From CAZWZG01 sp964638245 (GTDB taxonomy: Bacteria; Pseudomonadota; Alphaproteobacteria; Rhodobacterales; Rhodobacteraceae), in contig CAZWZG010000015.1 in NCBI GenBank assembly GCA_964638245.1, positions 1 to 32,366 on the forward strand: a stretch of 32,366 bases of DNA, read 5' to 3'. A program made the position numbers and the translations under genes. This document shows, in pieces, positions 23,483 through 30,614 of the stretch (its first letter is position 1; each line of letters opens with the position of its first letter). The notes beneath the pieces are model-generated. The model did no database searches. It had not been told where the DNA came from and saw only the letters and a program-made list of their open reading frames with translations.

Positions 23483-23831
23483 CGTCTTCCCCCACGACAA
23501 ACAACCCGTCATCCGCAAAGAGCCCGCCATAGCCGGCATCCAGCGCGCTGACGTCGTAACTTGCGCCCAAGGACAGGGTCGTCACGACATCGGGGGAAGC
23601 AAATCCGAACCCGATCCCGGCAACCGTCGCCGTTGCCAGCCCGGCCAATGACGGCCAGCCGCCAATGAGCGCAAGGAACCCTCGCGGCCGCTCGGGCGCG
23701 ACGGGTGCGGGTTTCGGGATTGCGTCCATCGCATCGCCCATGACCCGCGCCATCAGGTCATCGCTGGGCACCGCCCCCTTGGCGCGGGCTTCGGCAAATA
23801 GGCTATCCAATGCGTTGTCTTTGTCAGTCAT
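23475..23831 (-). CDS. Small single-pass membrane protein, putative anti-sigma factor
   Basis: A 118-aa protein with a soluble N-terminal half (MTDKDNALDSLFAEARAKGA, then PSDDLMARVMGDAMDAIPKP), one membrane segment (SLAGLATATVAGIGFGFA) and a short acidic C-terminal tail. The helix SDDLMARVMGDA is the kind of short segment that can bind a sigma factor. There is no zinc-binding HxxxCxxC motif, so it is not a classic ZAS anti-sigma. Its function is inferred from overlap with the ECF sigma gene (8 nt) and with the CnrX-like gene (8 nt); CnrY is the analogous partner in the Cnr system. An adjacent ATG at 23834 is an equally possible start. Confidence 0.65.
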   Translation of the reverse strand: MTDKDNALDSLFAEARAKGAVPSDDLMARVMGDAMDAIPKPAPVAPERPRGFLALIGGWPSLAGLATATVAGIGFGFASPDVVTTLSLGASYDVSALDAGYGGLFADDGLFVVGEDDG

Positions 23832-24465
23832 CATCGTAACCCAGTTCATCCTTTCGCGCTGCCAGTAACTCGGCCAGCTTGCGCTTTCCCCGGGCGGTAA
23901 GACTTTCCACCGCCTCGACCCCAATGTCCATCACCTCGGCAATCTCGGGGTTGGACAGCCCCTCGATATGACGCAAAACCACGGCCTGCCTTTGTCGATC
24001 CGGCAGCGCGGACAACGCGCTTTGCAAGGCATCCATGCGCGTGGCCTGTTGCATCGTTTCGGCTGCCGATGGTGTATCGTCCTCCGGCTCGGGGACCGCG
24101 TCGATATCGACACCCCGCCCCGACTTGCGAAGGCGGTCCGTGCACAGGTTGGACACCACTCGGAACAACCATGTCGACACCTTGGCTTCGCCCGCGCGCC
24201 ACTCGGGCGCGACCTTCCAAAGCCGCAACATGGCTTCCTGCGCCACATCCTCGGCCTCGGCGCGATCTCCGCCCAACGTTCGGGCGGCGAACCCCAAGAC
24301 ACGCGGCACATGGCGATCGGCCAGCACGCGTGCCGCCGTGGCATGCCCATCTGCATATGCCGCCAGAAGCGTCTCGTCGCTCGCCTCGGCCCAGGTTTGG
24401 GCACTGCCGTCCATGAGTTGCGTCATTCCCTTGGCTGCGTAGCCTGCCCAAGCCGCCGCGTCCAT
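23824..24465 (-). CDS. ECF-family RNA polymerase sigma factor
   Basis: Alternative sigma factor of 213 aa that directs RNA polymerase to stress-type promoters. Region 2 is seen as RVLADRHVPRVLGFAARTLG, AEDVAQEAMLRLWKVAPEW and STWLFRVVSNLCTDRLRK (about 45-115), and region 4 as ALSALPDRQRQAVVLRHIEG with the helix-turn-helix NPEIAEVMDIGVEAVESLTA (about 170-190). ATG 24465 is preferred to GTG 24471; an internal ATG at 24426, just behind AAGGGA, is a credible alternative that would remove 13 residues outside region 2. It heads a unit with the putative anti-sigma and the CnrX-like protein, and follows the EF-hand gene on the same strand. Confidence 0.93.
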   Translation of the reverse strand: MDAAAWAGYAAKGMTQLMDGSAQTWAEASDETLLAAYADGHATAARVLADRHVPRVLGFAARTLGGDRAEAEDVAQEAMLRLWKVAPEWRAGEAKVSTWLFRVVSNLCTDRLRKSGRGVDIDAVPEPEDDTPSAAETMQQATRMDALQSALSALPDRQRQAVVLRHIEGLSNPEIAEVMDIGVEAVESLTARGKRKLAELLAARKDELGYDDD

Positions 24466-24475
24466 AGACACGCAA

Positions 24476-24513
24476 GGACGCCACGATGCGGGGGATAAAG
24501 CATCGTGGCGTCC
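24476..24513 (-). terminator. Perfect 14-bp inverted repeat between EF-hand and sigma genes
   Basis: GGACGCCACGATGC (24476-24489) and its exact complement (24500-24513) flank a 10-nt loop. It lies 17 nt after the EF-hand stop and 10 nt before the sigma start codon. No U-run follows on the minus strand, so it may be a rho-type or partial terminator, a processing hairpin or an operator affecting sigma expression. Confidence 0.65.
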
Positions 24514-24530
24514 CGCTTGAGTGCGATCGC

Positions 24531-25019
24531 TTAGCCGCGATCGCCACCCCGGCGGCCCTTTCCGGGTCCACCGCGCCGGTCGGCCATTTGCGCAACGAAC
24601 GCGTCGAACTCTTCCTGGCTAACCGCGCCATCACCATCGGCATCCGCGCGCTGGATCATGCGCTCAGCCATGCCCGATCCGCGACCGGAACGCGCTTCAA
24701 GCACGTCTCGCGACAAGGTGCCGTCGCCGTCAGCGTCCAGACGTTCGAACATCGTAGCGGCGCGCTCAGCAGCCAGCGCCATCGAACGGGCGACGAATTC
24801 TTCTTCGCTCACCTGGCCATTGCCATCGGCATCAAGCTCGGCAAAGCGCGCATCACCTGCCGCTTCGAGGTCGGACGCTGTGATCGAACCATCGCCATTG
24901 GTATCAAGCGTCTCGAAGTCCAGCCCGGCCCGCATCTGACCACGACCATCGGCCATTGCGACTGTCGCTACGCCATTAAGCGCAACAAGCGCCGAAACGA
25001 TCAAAAGTGTCTTCTTCAT
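24531..25019 (-). CDS. Exported EF-hand (calcium-binding) protein
   Basis: A 162-aa secreted protein: signal peptide MKKTLLIVSALVALNGVATVAMA (cut after about residue 23), then four EF-hand loops, DTNGDGSITASDL, DADGNGQVSEEEF, DADGDGTLSRDVL and DADGDGAVSQEEF, each with Asp at positions 1, 3 and 5 and an acidic residue near 12, although loop 1 has Asp and loop 3 Val/Leu at the end, which weakens them. The C-terminus is a low-complexity Gly/Arg/Lys tail (RGGPGKGRRGGDRG). Two paired EF-hand modules suggest periplasmic Ca binding or buffering. AGAGGAAA serves as ribosome-binding site. It precedes the ECF sigma operon on the same strand, separated by a strong hairpin, so it could be a target or a regulatory input. 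Confidence 0.92.
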   Translation of the reverse strand: MKKTLLIVSALVALNGVATVAMADGRGQMRAGLDFETLDTNGDGSITASDLEAAGDARFAELDADGNGQVSEEEFVARSMALAAERAATMFERLDADGDGTLSRDVLEARSGRGSGMAERMIQRADADGDGAVSQEEFDAFVAQMADRRGGPGKGRRGGDRG

Positions 25020-25051
25020 TGTTGTGTTTCCTCTCGTAAACTCACTGCTCC

Positions 25052-25127
25052 GGCAGGTTCTGCCTGCCCCGGATACACATCAAACGGCGCTTGACCGGGT
25101 TTCCGTCGCGAGCGTGCGACTTTTTTT
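25052..25127. other. Hairpins between EF-hand and DUF983 genes, one terminator-like
   Basis: GGCAGG/CCTGCC (25052-25057, 25063-25068, 5-nt loop) lies in the EF-hand 5' leader. On the plus strand GTCGC/GCGAC (25105-25109, 25116-25120) is followed by T7 (25121-25127), the form of an intrinsic terminator, yet no plus-strand gene precedes it. It could end a small RNA, terminate a transcript running antisense to the EF-hand gene, or be chance. Confidence 0.4.
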
Positions 25128-25180
25128 CGAAACGGGCTTTCGGACTTGAGCGGGGGGCAAAAAAGGCGCATGGCGATGGC

Positions 25181-25561
25181 ATGACGGATACAAGCCAAAT
25201 CGAAGAGCCGATCCGGCCTGCGCTCTTGCGGGGCTGGCGCTGCAAATGCCCACGCTGTGGCGAGGGCCGCCTGTTTGACGGGCTGGTGAAGGTTCGCGCT
25301 CAGTGCGATGCCTGCGGGCTCGACTATTCTCCGCAACGCGCGGATGACGGGCCAGCGTACTTGACGATCCTTGTGGTGGGCCATGTCATGGCGCTGGTGC
25401 TGCACGCCGTGTTCGTCTGGTTTGAGCCCAGCCCGCTCGTTCTGGCCACATCCTTGAGCGTTGTGGCGATTGGCATGTCGCTATGGCTTTTGCCACGCTT
25501 CAAAGGCGGGCTCATTGCCTTCCAATGGGCCAAGGGCATGCATGGTTTCGACCCCCGCTGA
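25181..25561 (+). CDS. DUF983 family zinc-ribbon membrane protein
   Basis: A 126-aa protein of the alphaproteobacterial DUF983 family. The N-terminal zinc ribbon has CPRC (23-26) and CDAC (42-45), embedded in WRCKCPRCGEGRLFDGLVKV and GLDYSPQRADDGPAY. Two membrane segments follow (about 60-80, ILVVGHVMALVLHAVFVW, and 85-103, VLATSLSVVAIGMSLWLL). The function is not established; members are often found near cytochrome oxidase assembly genes, which are not present here. ATG 25181 is chosen because the family starts shortly before the ribbon; the frame upstream is not conserved. It overlaps the Nudix gene by 20 nt, implying coupled translation. Confidence 0.9.
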   Translation: MTDTSQIEEPIRPALLRGWRCKCPRCGEGRLFDGLVKVRAQCDACGLDYSPQRADDGPAYLTILVVGHVMALVLHAVFVWFEPSPLVLATSLSVVAIGMSLWLLPRFKGGLIAFQWAKGMHGFDPR

Positions 25562-26135
25562 TCCACCAATCCGCCCGGCGGCCACGCTGATCCTGTGGCG
25601 CAACGATGCGACTGTTTTGATGGGTGAACGCGCGCGCGGCGCGGTTTTCATGCCGGGAGCCTATGTTTTTCCTGGCGGCGCAATCGAGGACAGCGATGCC
25701 GCTGACGCGGTTGATCAACACACTGCCCACCGGCTAGGCGCACGATCCTCACTTGATCCGGGTGCCATCGTTGGCGCGGCGCTGCGCGAGTTGGAAGAAG
25801 AAACCGGCCTTGCCCCCAAACCGGACGCCGCAAAGTGGATCCGCTACGTGATGCGTGCGATCACGCCACCCGGGCGCACGCGCCGCTTTGATGCTTACAT
25901 CCTTGCGGCCAAGGCCGAGATGGTCGTCGATGTGCAGGCTTTGCCCGAAGGCGACGGCGAATTGGGTGGCATTCGCTGGGTTGGCAAAGATGCACGTCGC
26001 GACTTCAAGCTGGCCTTTCCGACGCGGCTGGCGCTTGAGGAAATCGACGCGCTCGCGCCCGAGATCGAACAGCCTGAGCGCGTGCCGTTTTTGTACCCCG
26101 AAGCAGATGGCCAGAACCGCATCGAGCATATCTGA
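25542..26135 (+). CDS. Nudix hydrolase
   Basis: Predicted Mg-dependent pyrophosphohydrolase of 197 aa acting on a nucleoside diphosphate linked to some group X. The fold begins IRPAATLILWRNDATVLMGE and reaches FMPGAYVFPGGAIEDSD. The Nudix helix is split by an insertion and ends in AALRELEEETGL (79-90) with the catalytic REXXEE acidic residues. This longer type resembles the NUDT7/NUDT19 (CoA-diphosphatase-like) branch, so coenzyme-A derivatives are possible substrates, but that is inference. ATG 25542 lies inside the end of the DUF983 gene (20-nt overlap). A GGATATTT repeat with hairpins follows the stop. Confidence 0.9.
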   Translation: MVSTPADPPIRPAATLILWRNDATVLMGERARGAVFMPGAYVFPGGAIEDSDAADAVDQHTAHRLGARSSLDPGAIVGAALRELEEETGLAPKPDAAKWIRYVMRAITPPGRTRRFDAYILAAKAEMVVDVQALPEGDGELGGIRWVGKDARRDFKLAFPTRLALEEIDALAPEIEQPERVPFLYPEADGQNRIEHI

Positions 26136-26142
26136 GTACAGA

Positions 26143-26201
26143 GGGGGCTGTCCGCCCCCGCTCCTTCGGAGCCCCCCGAGGATATTTGAAGACCTTTGGA
26201 G
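26143..26201 (+). repeat. Hairpin and GGATATTT intergenic repeat, copy C
   Basis: Between the convergent Nudix and EamA genes: GGGGGC/GCCCCC (26143-26148, 26154-26159), CTCC/GGAG (26161-26164, 26168-26171), then 26180-26201, which matches 13131-13152 at all but one base (GGATATTTGA, one variable base, then GACCTTTGG and AG). Its position suggests a bidirectional transcript end. Confidence 0.7.
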
Positions 26202-26208
26202 AGGCTGG

Positions 26209-27096
26209 TCAGATGGCCAATATGATCACGATGATCGAAAGCGTCAGGATGCCCATGCCCAGGATTTCGCGAACCGTGATGCGTTCGGCAAAGAACAGCG
26301 TGCTGGCCAGAAGAGAGAAGATGAGTTCGATCTGCCCAACGGCGTTCACGTAGGCGGCGTTTTGCAGATGATAGGCGGCGAACCAGCAATAACTGCCGAT
26401 CAGGGAGAAGATCCCGATAAAGATCGCGCGCCGCCAACTGGTGATCACCGCGCGCACCTGTCCGGGTTCGCGCCAGCGAAGCCATGTCGACAGCACGATC
26501 GTCTGGAACAACGTGACCAGCGCCAGCGTCACGCCCGCGCGCAGCATCGTGTCCCCACCCTCTAGCGCCAGCGTCGCGCCCCGATAGCTGACGGCAGAGA
26601 AGGAAAAGAAGACGCCCGAGGCGATGCCCAGCGCCACGGCGCGGTTGAAGATCGACCCACCCTCTGGCGGACGCGAGAGCAATAGGACACCAACGAACCC
26701 TACGAGGATCCCAAGCCAACCCAAGGGCGAGACGGTTTCGCCCAACAAAAGAAAGCTGGTCACTGCGGCAAGGATGACCTCCGTCTTTTTGAACGCCATG
26801 CCGACGGCGAAGTTGCGGCGCTGAAACAGCGCGACGACACAGATCGTCGCCGCGATCTGACAAACCCCGCCCAAGGCCCCGAACCCCAGAAATCGCGCGT
26901 TGATCCCTGGCAAGGGTTGCGTCGAGATTGCTGCGTAGCTGAGCGCGATCACGGCAACGATTGGCGACGCATAGAGAAACCGCGCGAGCGTGGTGCCTGC
27001 CGGGCTCAAGGTTTCCAGCGACAGCTGCTTTTGGGCCATGAAGCGCAAGGTCTGCGCCAAGGCCGCTGCAATCGTGATCAGGATCCAGGGTTCCAT
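26209..27096 (-). CDS. EamA/DMT family transporter
   Basis: Inner-membrane transporter of the drug/metabolite superfamily, 295 aa with ten predicted hydrophobic segments in two EamA repeats (about 1-135 and 150-295). Examples are ATICVVALFQRRNFAVGMAF and SFLLLGETVSPLGWLGILVG in repeat 1, and ANAVGQIELIFSLLASTLFF-like VNAVGQIELIFSLLASTLFF then RITVREILGMGILTLSIIVI in repeat 2. Such proteins export or import amino acids, nucleotide sugars or other metabolites, and the substrate is not predictable. It starts 32 nt after the desaturase stop on the same strand, so the two are probably co-transcribed. Confidence 0.9.
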   Translation of the reverse strand: MEPWILITIAAALAQTLRFMAQKQLSLETLSPAGTTLARFLYASPIVAVIALSYAAISTQPLPGINARFLGFGALGGVCQIAATICVVALFQRRNFAVGMAFKKTEVILAAVTSFLLLGETVSPLGWLGILVGFVGVLLLSRPPEGGSIFNRAVALGIASGVFFSFSAVSYRGATLALEGGDTMLRAGVTLALVTLFQTIVLSTWLRWREPGQVRAVITSWRRAIFIGIFSLIGSYCWFAAYHLQNAAYVNAVGQIELIFSLLASTLFFAERITVREILGMGILTLSIIVIILAI

Positions 27097-27128
27097 GCCC
27101 TGCTCATGGCAGAGCTTGGGACCGGGCG

Positions 27129-28016
27129 CTAGTCGCTGGCCAGCGGATGGGGCACGGGATCCTTGGCGCGCAAGAAGTAGCGGCGGAAGATTTCCGCGTA
27201 AGAGCCGTAGCGATAGCCGTCATTGCGCGTCAGGTACTTGTCGGGCGCCCGGGCATAAAGCCCCGGCAACTGGTACCACGGCACCTTAGGGTGCAAATGG
27301 TGCACGACGTGAAAGTTGTTATTGAGGAACAAGAGCGCGAACAGGCCGCGATCCTCGATGATAACCGTGCGCGCCTTGGCATCCTCGTGGGCGCGGTGTT
27401 CGAGAAACGAACGCACCTTCAGGAGGGCGATCCCGATATAGGCTGCAACCAGATAGGCCCAAATTGGCATCGCCGCAAAAGACAGCCACACGAACACAGG
27501 CACAAGCGCCGGGATATGCCAAAGCCAGCCGCGGATCACTCGCTGATCCCCATTGCGGATCGCGCGCATCTCAGACGCCAGATAGGCCACTTGCCCCACA
27601 ACCGGACCAACCAGAAGTCGACCCAGAAGCGTGTTGTTGAAACGCAAGAGCGAGCGCGTCCGACCCGACAGGCCCGCCCAAACCGCAGGATCAAGGTAGT
27701 TGGACTCAGGGTCATCATAGGGATCGGTCAGGTCGGAGTTGAAGTGATGATCAAGATGCGTGTCGCGAAACCGGGCGTATGGAATGTAAAGGGTCAGCGC
27801 CGGTGCCACGAGCGCTGCATTCGCCGTCGGATTTTTGAAAGGATGGCCGTGCGTGACCTCATGGGTCAGCGACCCGTATTGCGCGATTGCCCAGGCGGCC
27901 ACGATGATTCCCAGCGGCAGCCAAAAGGCGGCCAGCACCGTCGTCGCCAGTGCCCAAAGGACATATGTCCCCAACGCGACCCAAACCGTTGGCCACTCCA
28001 CCTTACCTTCTGACAT
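27129..28016 (-). CDS. Membrane fatty acid desaturase / hydroxylase family
   Basis: Di-iron membrane enzyme of 295 aa that introduces a double bond or hydroxyl into an acyl chain or related lipid. The histidine boxes are HEVTH (52-56), HLDHH (87-91) and HVVHH (236-240), with an extra HRAH (207-210). Hydrophobic stretches lie at about 12-50, 62-80, 165-200 and 225-232. These families also include beta-carotene hydroxylases and sphingolipid-type enzymes. ATG 28016 (MSEGKVEWPTVW) is preferred; a GTG at 28049 would add 11 residues. The start codon lies within the palindrome ACATAC-GT-GTATGT. It is divergent from an XRE regulator that is probably its controller. Confidence 0.9.
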   Translation of the reverse strand: MSEGKVEWPTVWVALGTYVLWALATTVLAAFWLPLGIIVAAWAIAQYGSLTHEVTHGHPFKNPTANAALVAPALTLYIPYARFRDTHLDHHFNSDLTDPYDDPESNYLDPAVWAGLSGRTRSLLRFNNTLLGRLLVGPVVGQVAYLASEMRAIRNGDQRVIRGWLWHIPALVPVFVWLSFAAMPIWAYLVAAYIGIALLKVRSFLEHRAHEDAKARTVIIEDRGLFALLFLNNNFHVVHHLHPKVPWYQLPGLYARAPDKYLTRNDGYRYGSYAEIFRRYFLRAKDPVPHPLASD

Positions 28017-28122
28017 ACGTGTATGTGTCCCCAATCGTCCTTGGGTCACCTTCCCACTTGCACCGACTTGACGGAATTCTGTATCTCGTCATCATAAATT
28101 CAACATATGTGAATTTATTCAC
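27959..28122. promoter_or_regulatory. Palindromes in the desaturase/XRE divergent control region
   Basis: Three dyads share an ACATAYGT-like core: GGACATATGTCC (27959-27970, perfect, inside the desaturase coding region), ACATAC-GT-GTATGT (28013-28026, over its start codon) and AATTCA-ACATATG-TGAATT (28097-28115). The last overlaps GTGAAT-TT-ATTCAC (28109-28122), 15 nt before the XRE start. The repeated half-sites suggest an operator for the XRE protein or another dimeric regulator. No binding is known. Confidence 0.5.
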
Positions 28123-28136
28123 GTGCTGAGGGAAAA

Positions 28137-28982
28137 ATGGACAAAAGAGACCGTGTGCGCCTGTTTCGGACCCGCCTGTCGACCGCGATGCAGCGTGCCG
28201 CGCTCAGCCAATCGGCGCTGGCGCGGGCCACGAAAGTCGACCGATCTACGATTTCACAGCTTCTATCAGGCGACACACCGCGCCTGCCAAATGCGCAGGT
28301 CGTGGCCGAATGCGCCTCTGCCCTTGGCGTTTCGGGCGACTGGCTCCTCGGCCTGTCGGATCGCCCTGAACAGGCCGACGATATCCTTGCCGCATCGATG
28401 CTTTTGACCGAAGCGCCACGCGCATTGGTCGACGAGCAGATCTTCCACTGGCATCAGGAGGCTGCGGGCTACAAAATCCGCCACGTCCCCGCAAAACTGC
28501 CCGACATGCTGAAAACGCCCGAAATGCTGCGCTGGGAATACGGGCCGCATCTTGGCAAAACCGCCGACCAGGCCATTGGCGCGAGCGAGGACCGCCTTGA
28601 TTGGATGCAACGTTCTGCGAGCGACTACGAAATCGCGATGCCGATCTTCGAAATCGCGTCTTTGATCGATTGCTCAGGCTACTACACGGAGTTGCCGACA
28701 AGCGTGCGAGACTGCCAGTTGGCGCACATGATCGCCCTTCACGACCGCCTTTACCCGAATCTGCGCGTATTCCTCTTTGATGCGCGGCGGGTGTTTTCGG
28801 CCCCAATCACCGTCTTTGGCCCGCTGCTCGCCGTCGTTTATCTCGGCGAACACTACATGGCGTTTCGTGACACAGAACGCGTGGGTTTGTTCACCAAACA
28901 ATTTGACCGCCTCGTGCGCGAGGCATGGGTCGATGCACGTGACTTTCCCAGCTATCTCGAGAGGCTCGGACGCAACGCATGA
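28137..28982 (+). CDS. XRE/HTH-family transcriptional regulator
   Basis: DNA-binding regulator of 281 aa. An N-terminal Cro/C1-type helix-turn-helix occupies about 8-65: FRTRLSTAMQRAALSQSALA then RATKVDRSTISQLLSGDTPR and VVAECASALGVSGDWLLGLS. The remaining ~200 residues form a conserved C-terminal sensing region of unknown ligand (FHWHQEAAGYKIRHVPAKLP, IFEIASLIDCSGYYTELP, VFGPLLAVVYLGEHYMAFRD). The length and C-terminus are unlike phage repressors, since there is no S24 peptidase domain. It is divergent from the desaturase with a palindrome-rich spacer of 120 bp, so control of membrane-lipid desaturation and autoregulation are plausible. GAGGGAAAA just before the ATG is the ribosome-binding site. 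Confidence 0.9.
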   Translation: MDKRDRVRLFRTRLSTAMQRAALSQSALARATKVDRSTISQLLSGDTPRLPNAQVVAECASALGVSGDWLLGLSDRPEQADDILAASMLLTEAPRALVDEQIFHWHQEAAGYKIRHVPAKLPDMLKTPEMLRWEYGPHLGKTADQAIGASEDRLDWMQRSASDYEIAMPIFEIASLIDCSGYYTELPTSVRDCQLAHMIALHDRLYPNLRVFLFDARRVFSAPITVFGPLLAVVYLGEHYMAFRDTERVGLFTKQFDRLVREAWVDARDFPSYLERLGRNA

Positions 28983-28992
28983 GGCTACGGAT

Positions 28993-29346
28993 CTAGTCGA
29001 TGCAAACCGTCGCTGGAAATCCGCTGTCGGTCAGAACCTCGTGACAACCAAAAAGCGGTGCTTCGGGCGCGCAGGTGCGCGAGCGCGACAGGCAAAGCGT
29101 TTCGCAATCCGATCCGCTCGAGCAGAACTGATTGGCATCGCGCGTCGGCTTGTAGCAAACAAACTGCTGCGCCAATCCACCCCGCCCCCAGCGCCCGCCA
29201 TCGGCAAAACAGGCCGCTTCGGCAGCGGCAAACCGATCTTGCGTGGCAAATGCGTTGTCTGATTCTGTCGGCGCATCCTCGGGCTCGCACGCCGATAAAG
29301 CCAGCATCGCCAGCCCCAGCACCGGAAGTATCGCCAGTCTTCGCAT
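28993..29346 (-). CDS. Small Cys-rich lipoprotein, function unknown
   Basis: A 117-aa predicted outer- or inner-membrane lipoprotein: MRRLAILPVLGLAMLALSAC gives a type II signal with lipobox LSAC (lipidated Cys20). The mature part has seven or eight further Cys (ACFADGGRW, FVCYKPT, FCSSGSDCETLCLSRSRTCA, FGCHEVL, TVCID), likely disulfide-bonded in the periplasm. I know of no named domain for it. ATG 29346 is chosen over the preceding GTG 29349. It converges on the XRE gene with a 10-nt gap and lies 58 nt downstream of the aldo/keto reductase gene on the same strand. Confidence 0.8.
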   Translation of the reverse strand: MRRLAILPVLGLAMLALSACEPEDAPTESDNAFATQDRFAAAEAACFADGGRWGRGGLAQQFVCYKPTRDANQFCSSGSDCETLCLSRSRTCAPEAPLFGCHEVLTDSGFPATVCID

Positions 29347-29404
29347 CACATCGTCCTTCCCTTCACATCAAAGTGCCGTGTTCGGGAGCCTTTGAGAAGA
29401 GTGA

Positions 29405-30448
29405 TCAATAGGGCATCGGGTTGGCCCGATTTGCTGCCGACAGATCCTCCATGACCTCGTCGGACAACTCCAGATCCCGACCCGCCGCAATGTGATCAAG
29501 CTGTGCCATGGTGGTGGCGCCAAAAATCGGAATACACGGGAACGGACGCTTCAGGCAGAACGACATCGCAAGGTGCACGGGATCAAGTCCGTGCTTTTCA
29601 GCAATGGCCATGAACGCGCGCACCGCCGCGTCAAGGCGCGGTGACAGACGAGGCGAACCTCCGGCAATGTGGTGGCGCGATCCCTCGGGCATGGCCCCGT
29701 CCAGATACTTGCCGGTCACGAAACCCGTCGCCAGCGGCGAAAAGGCCAAGAGCGTGACGTCTTCGTTAAATCCCAGCTCGGCCATGTCCCCGTCGTAGGG
29801 CATCCGGCACAAGACCGAGTATTCATTCTGGATCGACGCAATACGCGGACCACCCACACGCTCGCCCGCCGCAAGCCACTGCGCCGTGCCCCACGCGCTT
29901 TCGTTGGACAGCCCAAAGGCACGGATCTTGCCTTCTGCGACAAGCTCGCCCAGCGCGCCCATGACATCTTCCATGTGCTGGATCGTGGTGGCGCGGTCCT
30001 GTTTGGACGGGTTGTAGTCCCAGATCTGCCGGAACGCATAAGAGCCCCGGTTCGGCCAGTGCAGCTGGTACAAGTCGATGTAATCGGTCTGCAGCCGCTT
30101 GAGAGAGCCTTCGCAAGCCTGCTTGATCGTCTTGCTATCAACAAGCTGACCTTGACGGACAAAGGACTTGTTTTCACCCGCACATTTCGTGGCGATGACA
30201 TAGTCCTTGCGCCGCCCGGTTTTCGCGTTCCAGCGCCCGATGATCGCTTCGGTGTTGCCCACGGTTTCAGCCCGCACCGGGTTGACCGGATACATCTCCG
30301 CCGTGTCCAGAAAGTCGATGCCATAGTCGAGGCTGGCATCAAGCTGACGGTGGCCTTCTTCTTCGCTTGAGTTGGTGCCAAACGTCATCGTGCCGAGACA
30401 GAAGGCGCTGACCTCGATGCCGGTGCGGCCGAGTTCTGTGCGTTGCAT
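29405..30448 (-). CDS. Aldo/keto reductase (Tas-like)
   Basis: NAD(P)H-dependent oxidoreductase of 347 aa with a TIM-barrel AKR fold. It resembles the Tas-like branch: MQRTELGRTGIEVSAFCLGT then MTFGTNSSEEEGHRQL, the catalytic Asp/Tyr region DYGIDFLDTAEMYPVNPVR (Asp and Tyr of the tetrad), the Lys region DYVIATKC, the His region LYQLHWPNRG, and the C-terminal cofactor segment IFGATTMAQL. The natural substrate is unknown. ATG 30448 follows AAGGAG at good spacing; the longer frame to 30664 would run across the GGGATATTT repeat and the divergent ImuA-like start and is rejected. Confidence 0.94.
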   Translation of the reverse strand: MQRTELGRTGIEVSAFCLGTMTFGTNSSEEEGHRQLDASLDYGIDFLDTAEMYPVNPVRAETVGNTEAIIGRWNAKTGRRKDYVIATKCAGENKSFVRQGQLVDSKTIKQACEGSLKRLQTDYIDLYQLHWPNRGSYAFRQIWDYNPSKQDRATTIQHMEDVMGALGELVAEGKIRAFGLSNESAWGTAQWLAAGERVGGPRIASIQNEYSVLCRMPYDGDMAELGFNEDVTLLAFSPLATGFVTGKYLDGAMPEGSRHHIAGGSPRLSPRLDAAVRAFMAIAEKHGLDPVHLAMSFCLKRPFPCIPIFGATTMAQLDHIAAGRDLELSDEVMEDLSAANRANPMPY

Positions 30449-30507
30449 GATCGGGGATCTCCTTGAACTTGTGAGAAGGGATAGCAGGATCGAGGCGTTC
30501 GGCAAGA

Positions 30508-30570
30508 GGGGGCCAGCCCCCGTCCGCCCATGGCGGACTCCCCCGGGATATTTAGGGCCAGATGAAGGGC
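30508..30570. repeat. Hairpin and GGGATATTT intergenic repeat, copy D
   Basis: GGGGGC/GCCCCC (30508-30513, 30516-30521) and GTCCGCC/GGCGGAC (30522-30528, 30532-30538) are followed by CGGGATATTT and CCAGATGAAGGG (30544-30570), matching copy A at 1128-1154. It sits between the divergent aldo/keto reductase and ImuA-like genes, so it is not simply a transcript terminator here. Confidence 0.65.
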
Positions 30571-30579
30571 ACACAAAGG

Positions 30580-30614
30580 TTGAGAACATAACAAGAACAT
30601 GATACCCTAAGGGT
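30580..30614 (+). promoter_or_regulatory. LexA-type SOS box within a sigma-70-like promoter of the ImuA-like gene
   Basis: GAAC-ATAACAA-GAAC (30584-30598) is the exact reverse form of the alphaproteobacterial LexA consensus GTTC-N7-GTTC. It overlaps TTGAGA (30580-30585), a 17-nt spacer and TACCCT (30603-30608), a plausible sigma-70 promoter. The expected start site falls about 7 nt after the -10 hexamer, at the ATG (30615), which predicts a leaderless or nearly leaderless mRNA. No ribosome-binding site is seen. Confidence 0.75.

Noticed and set aside
24531..25019. Tandem DNA repeat in the EF-hand gene
   Set aside because: The recurring GAxGGxGAxGG pattern is explained by the four EF-hand loops, not by a DNA-level repeat.
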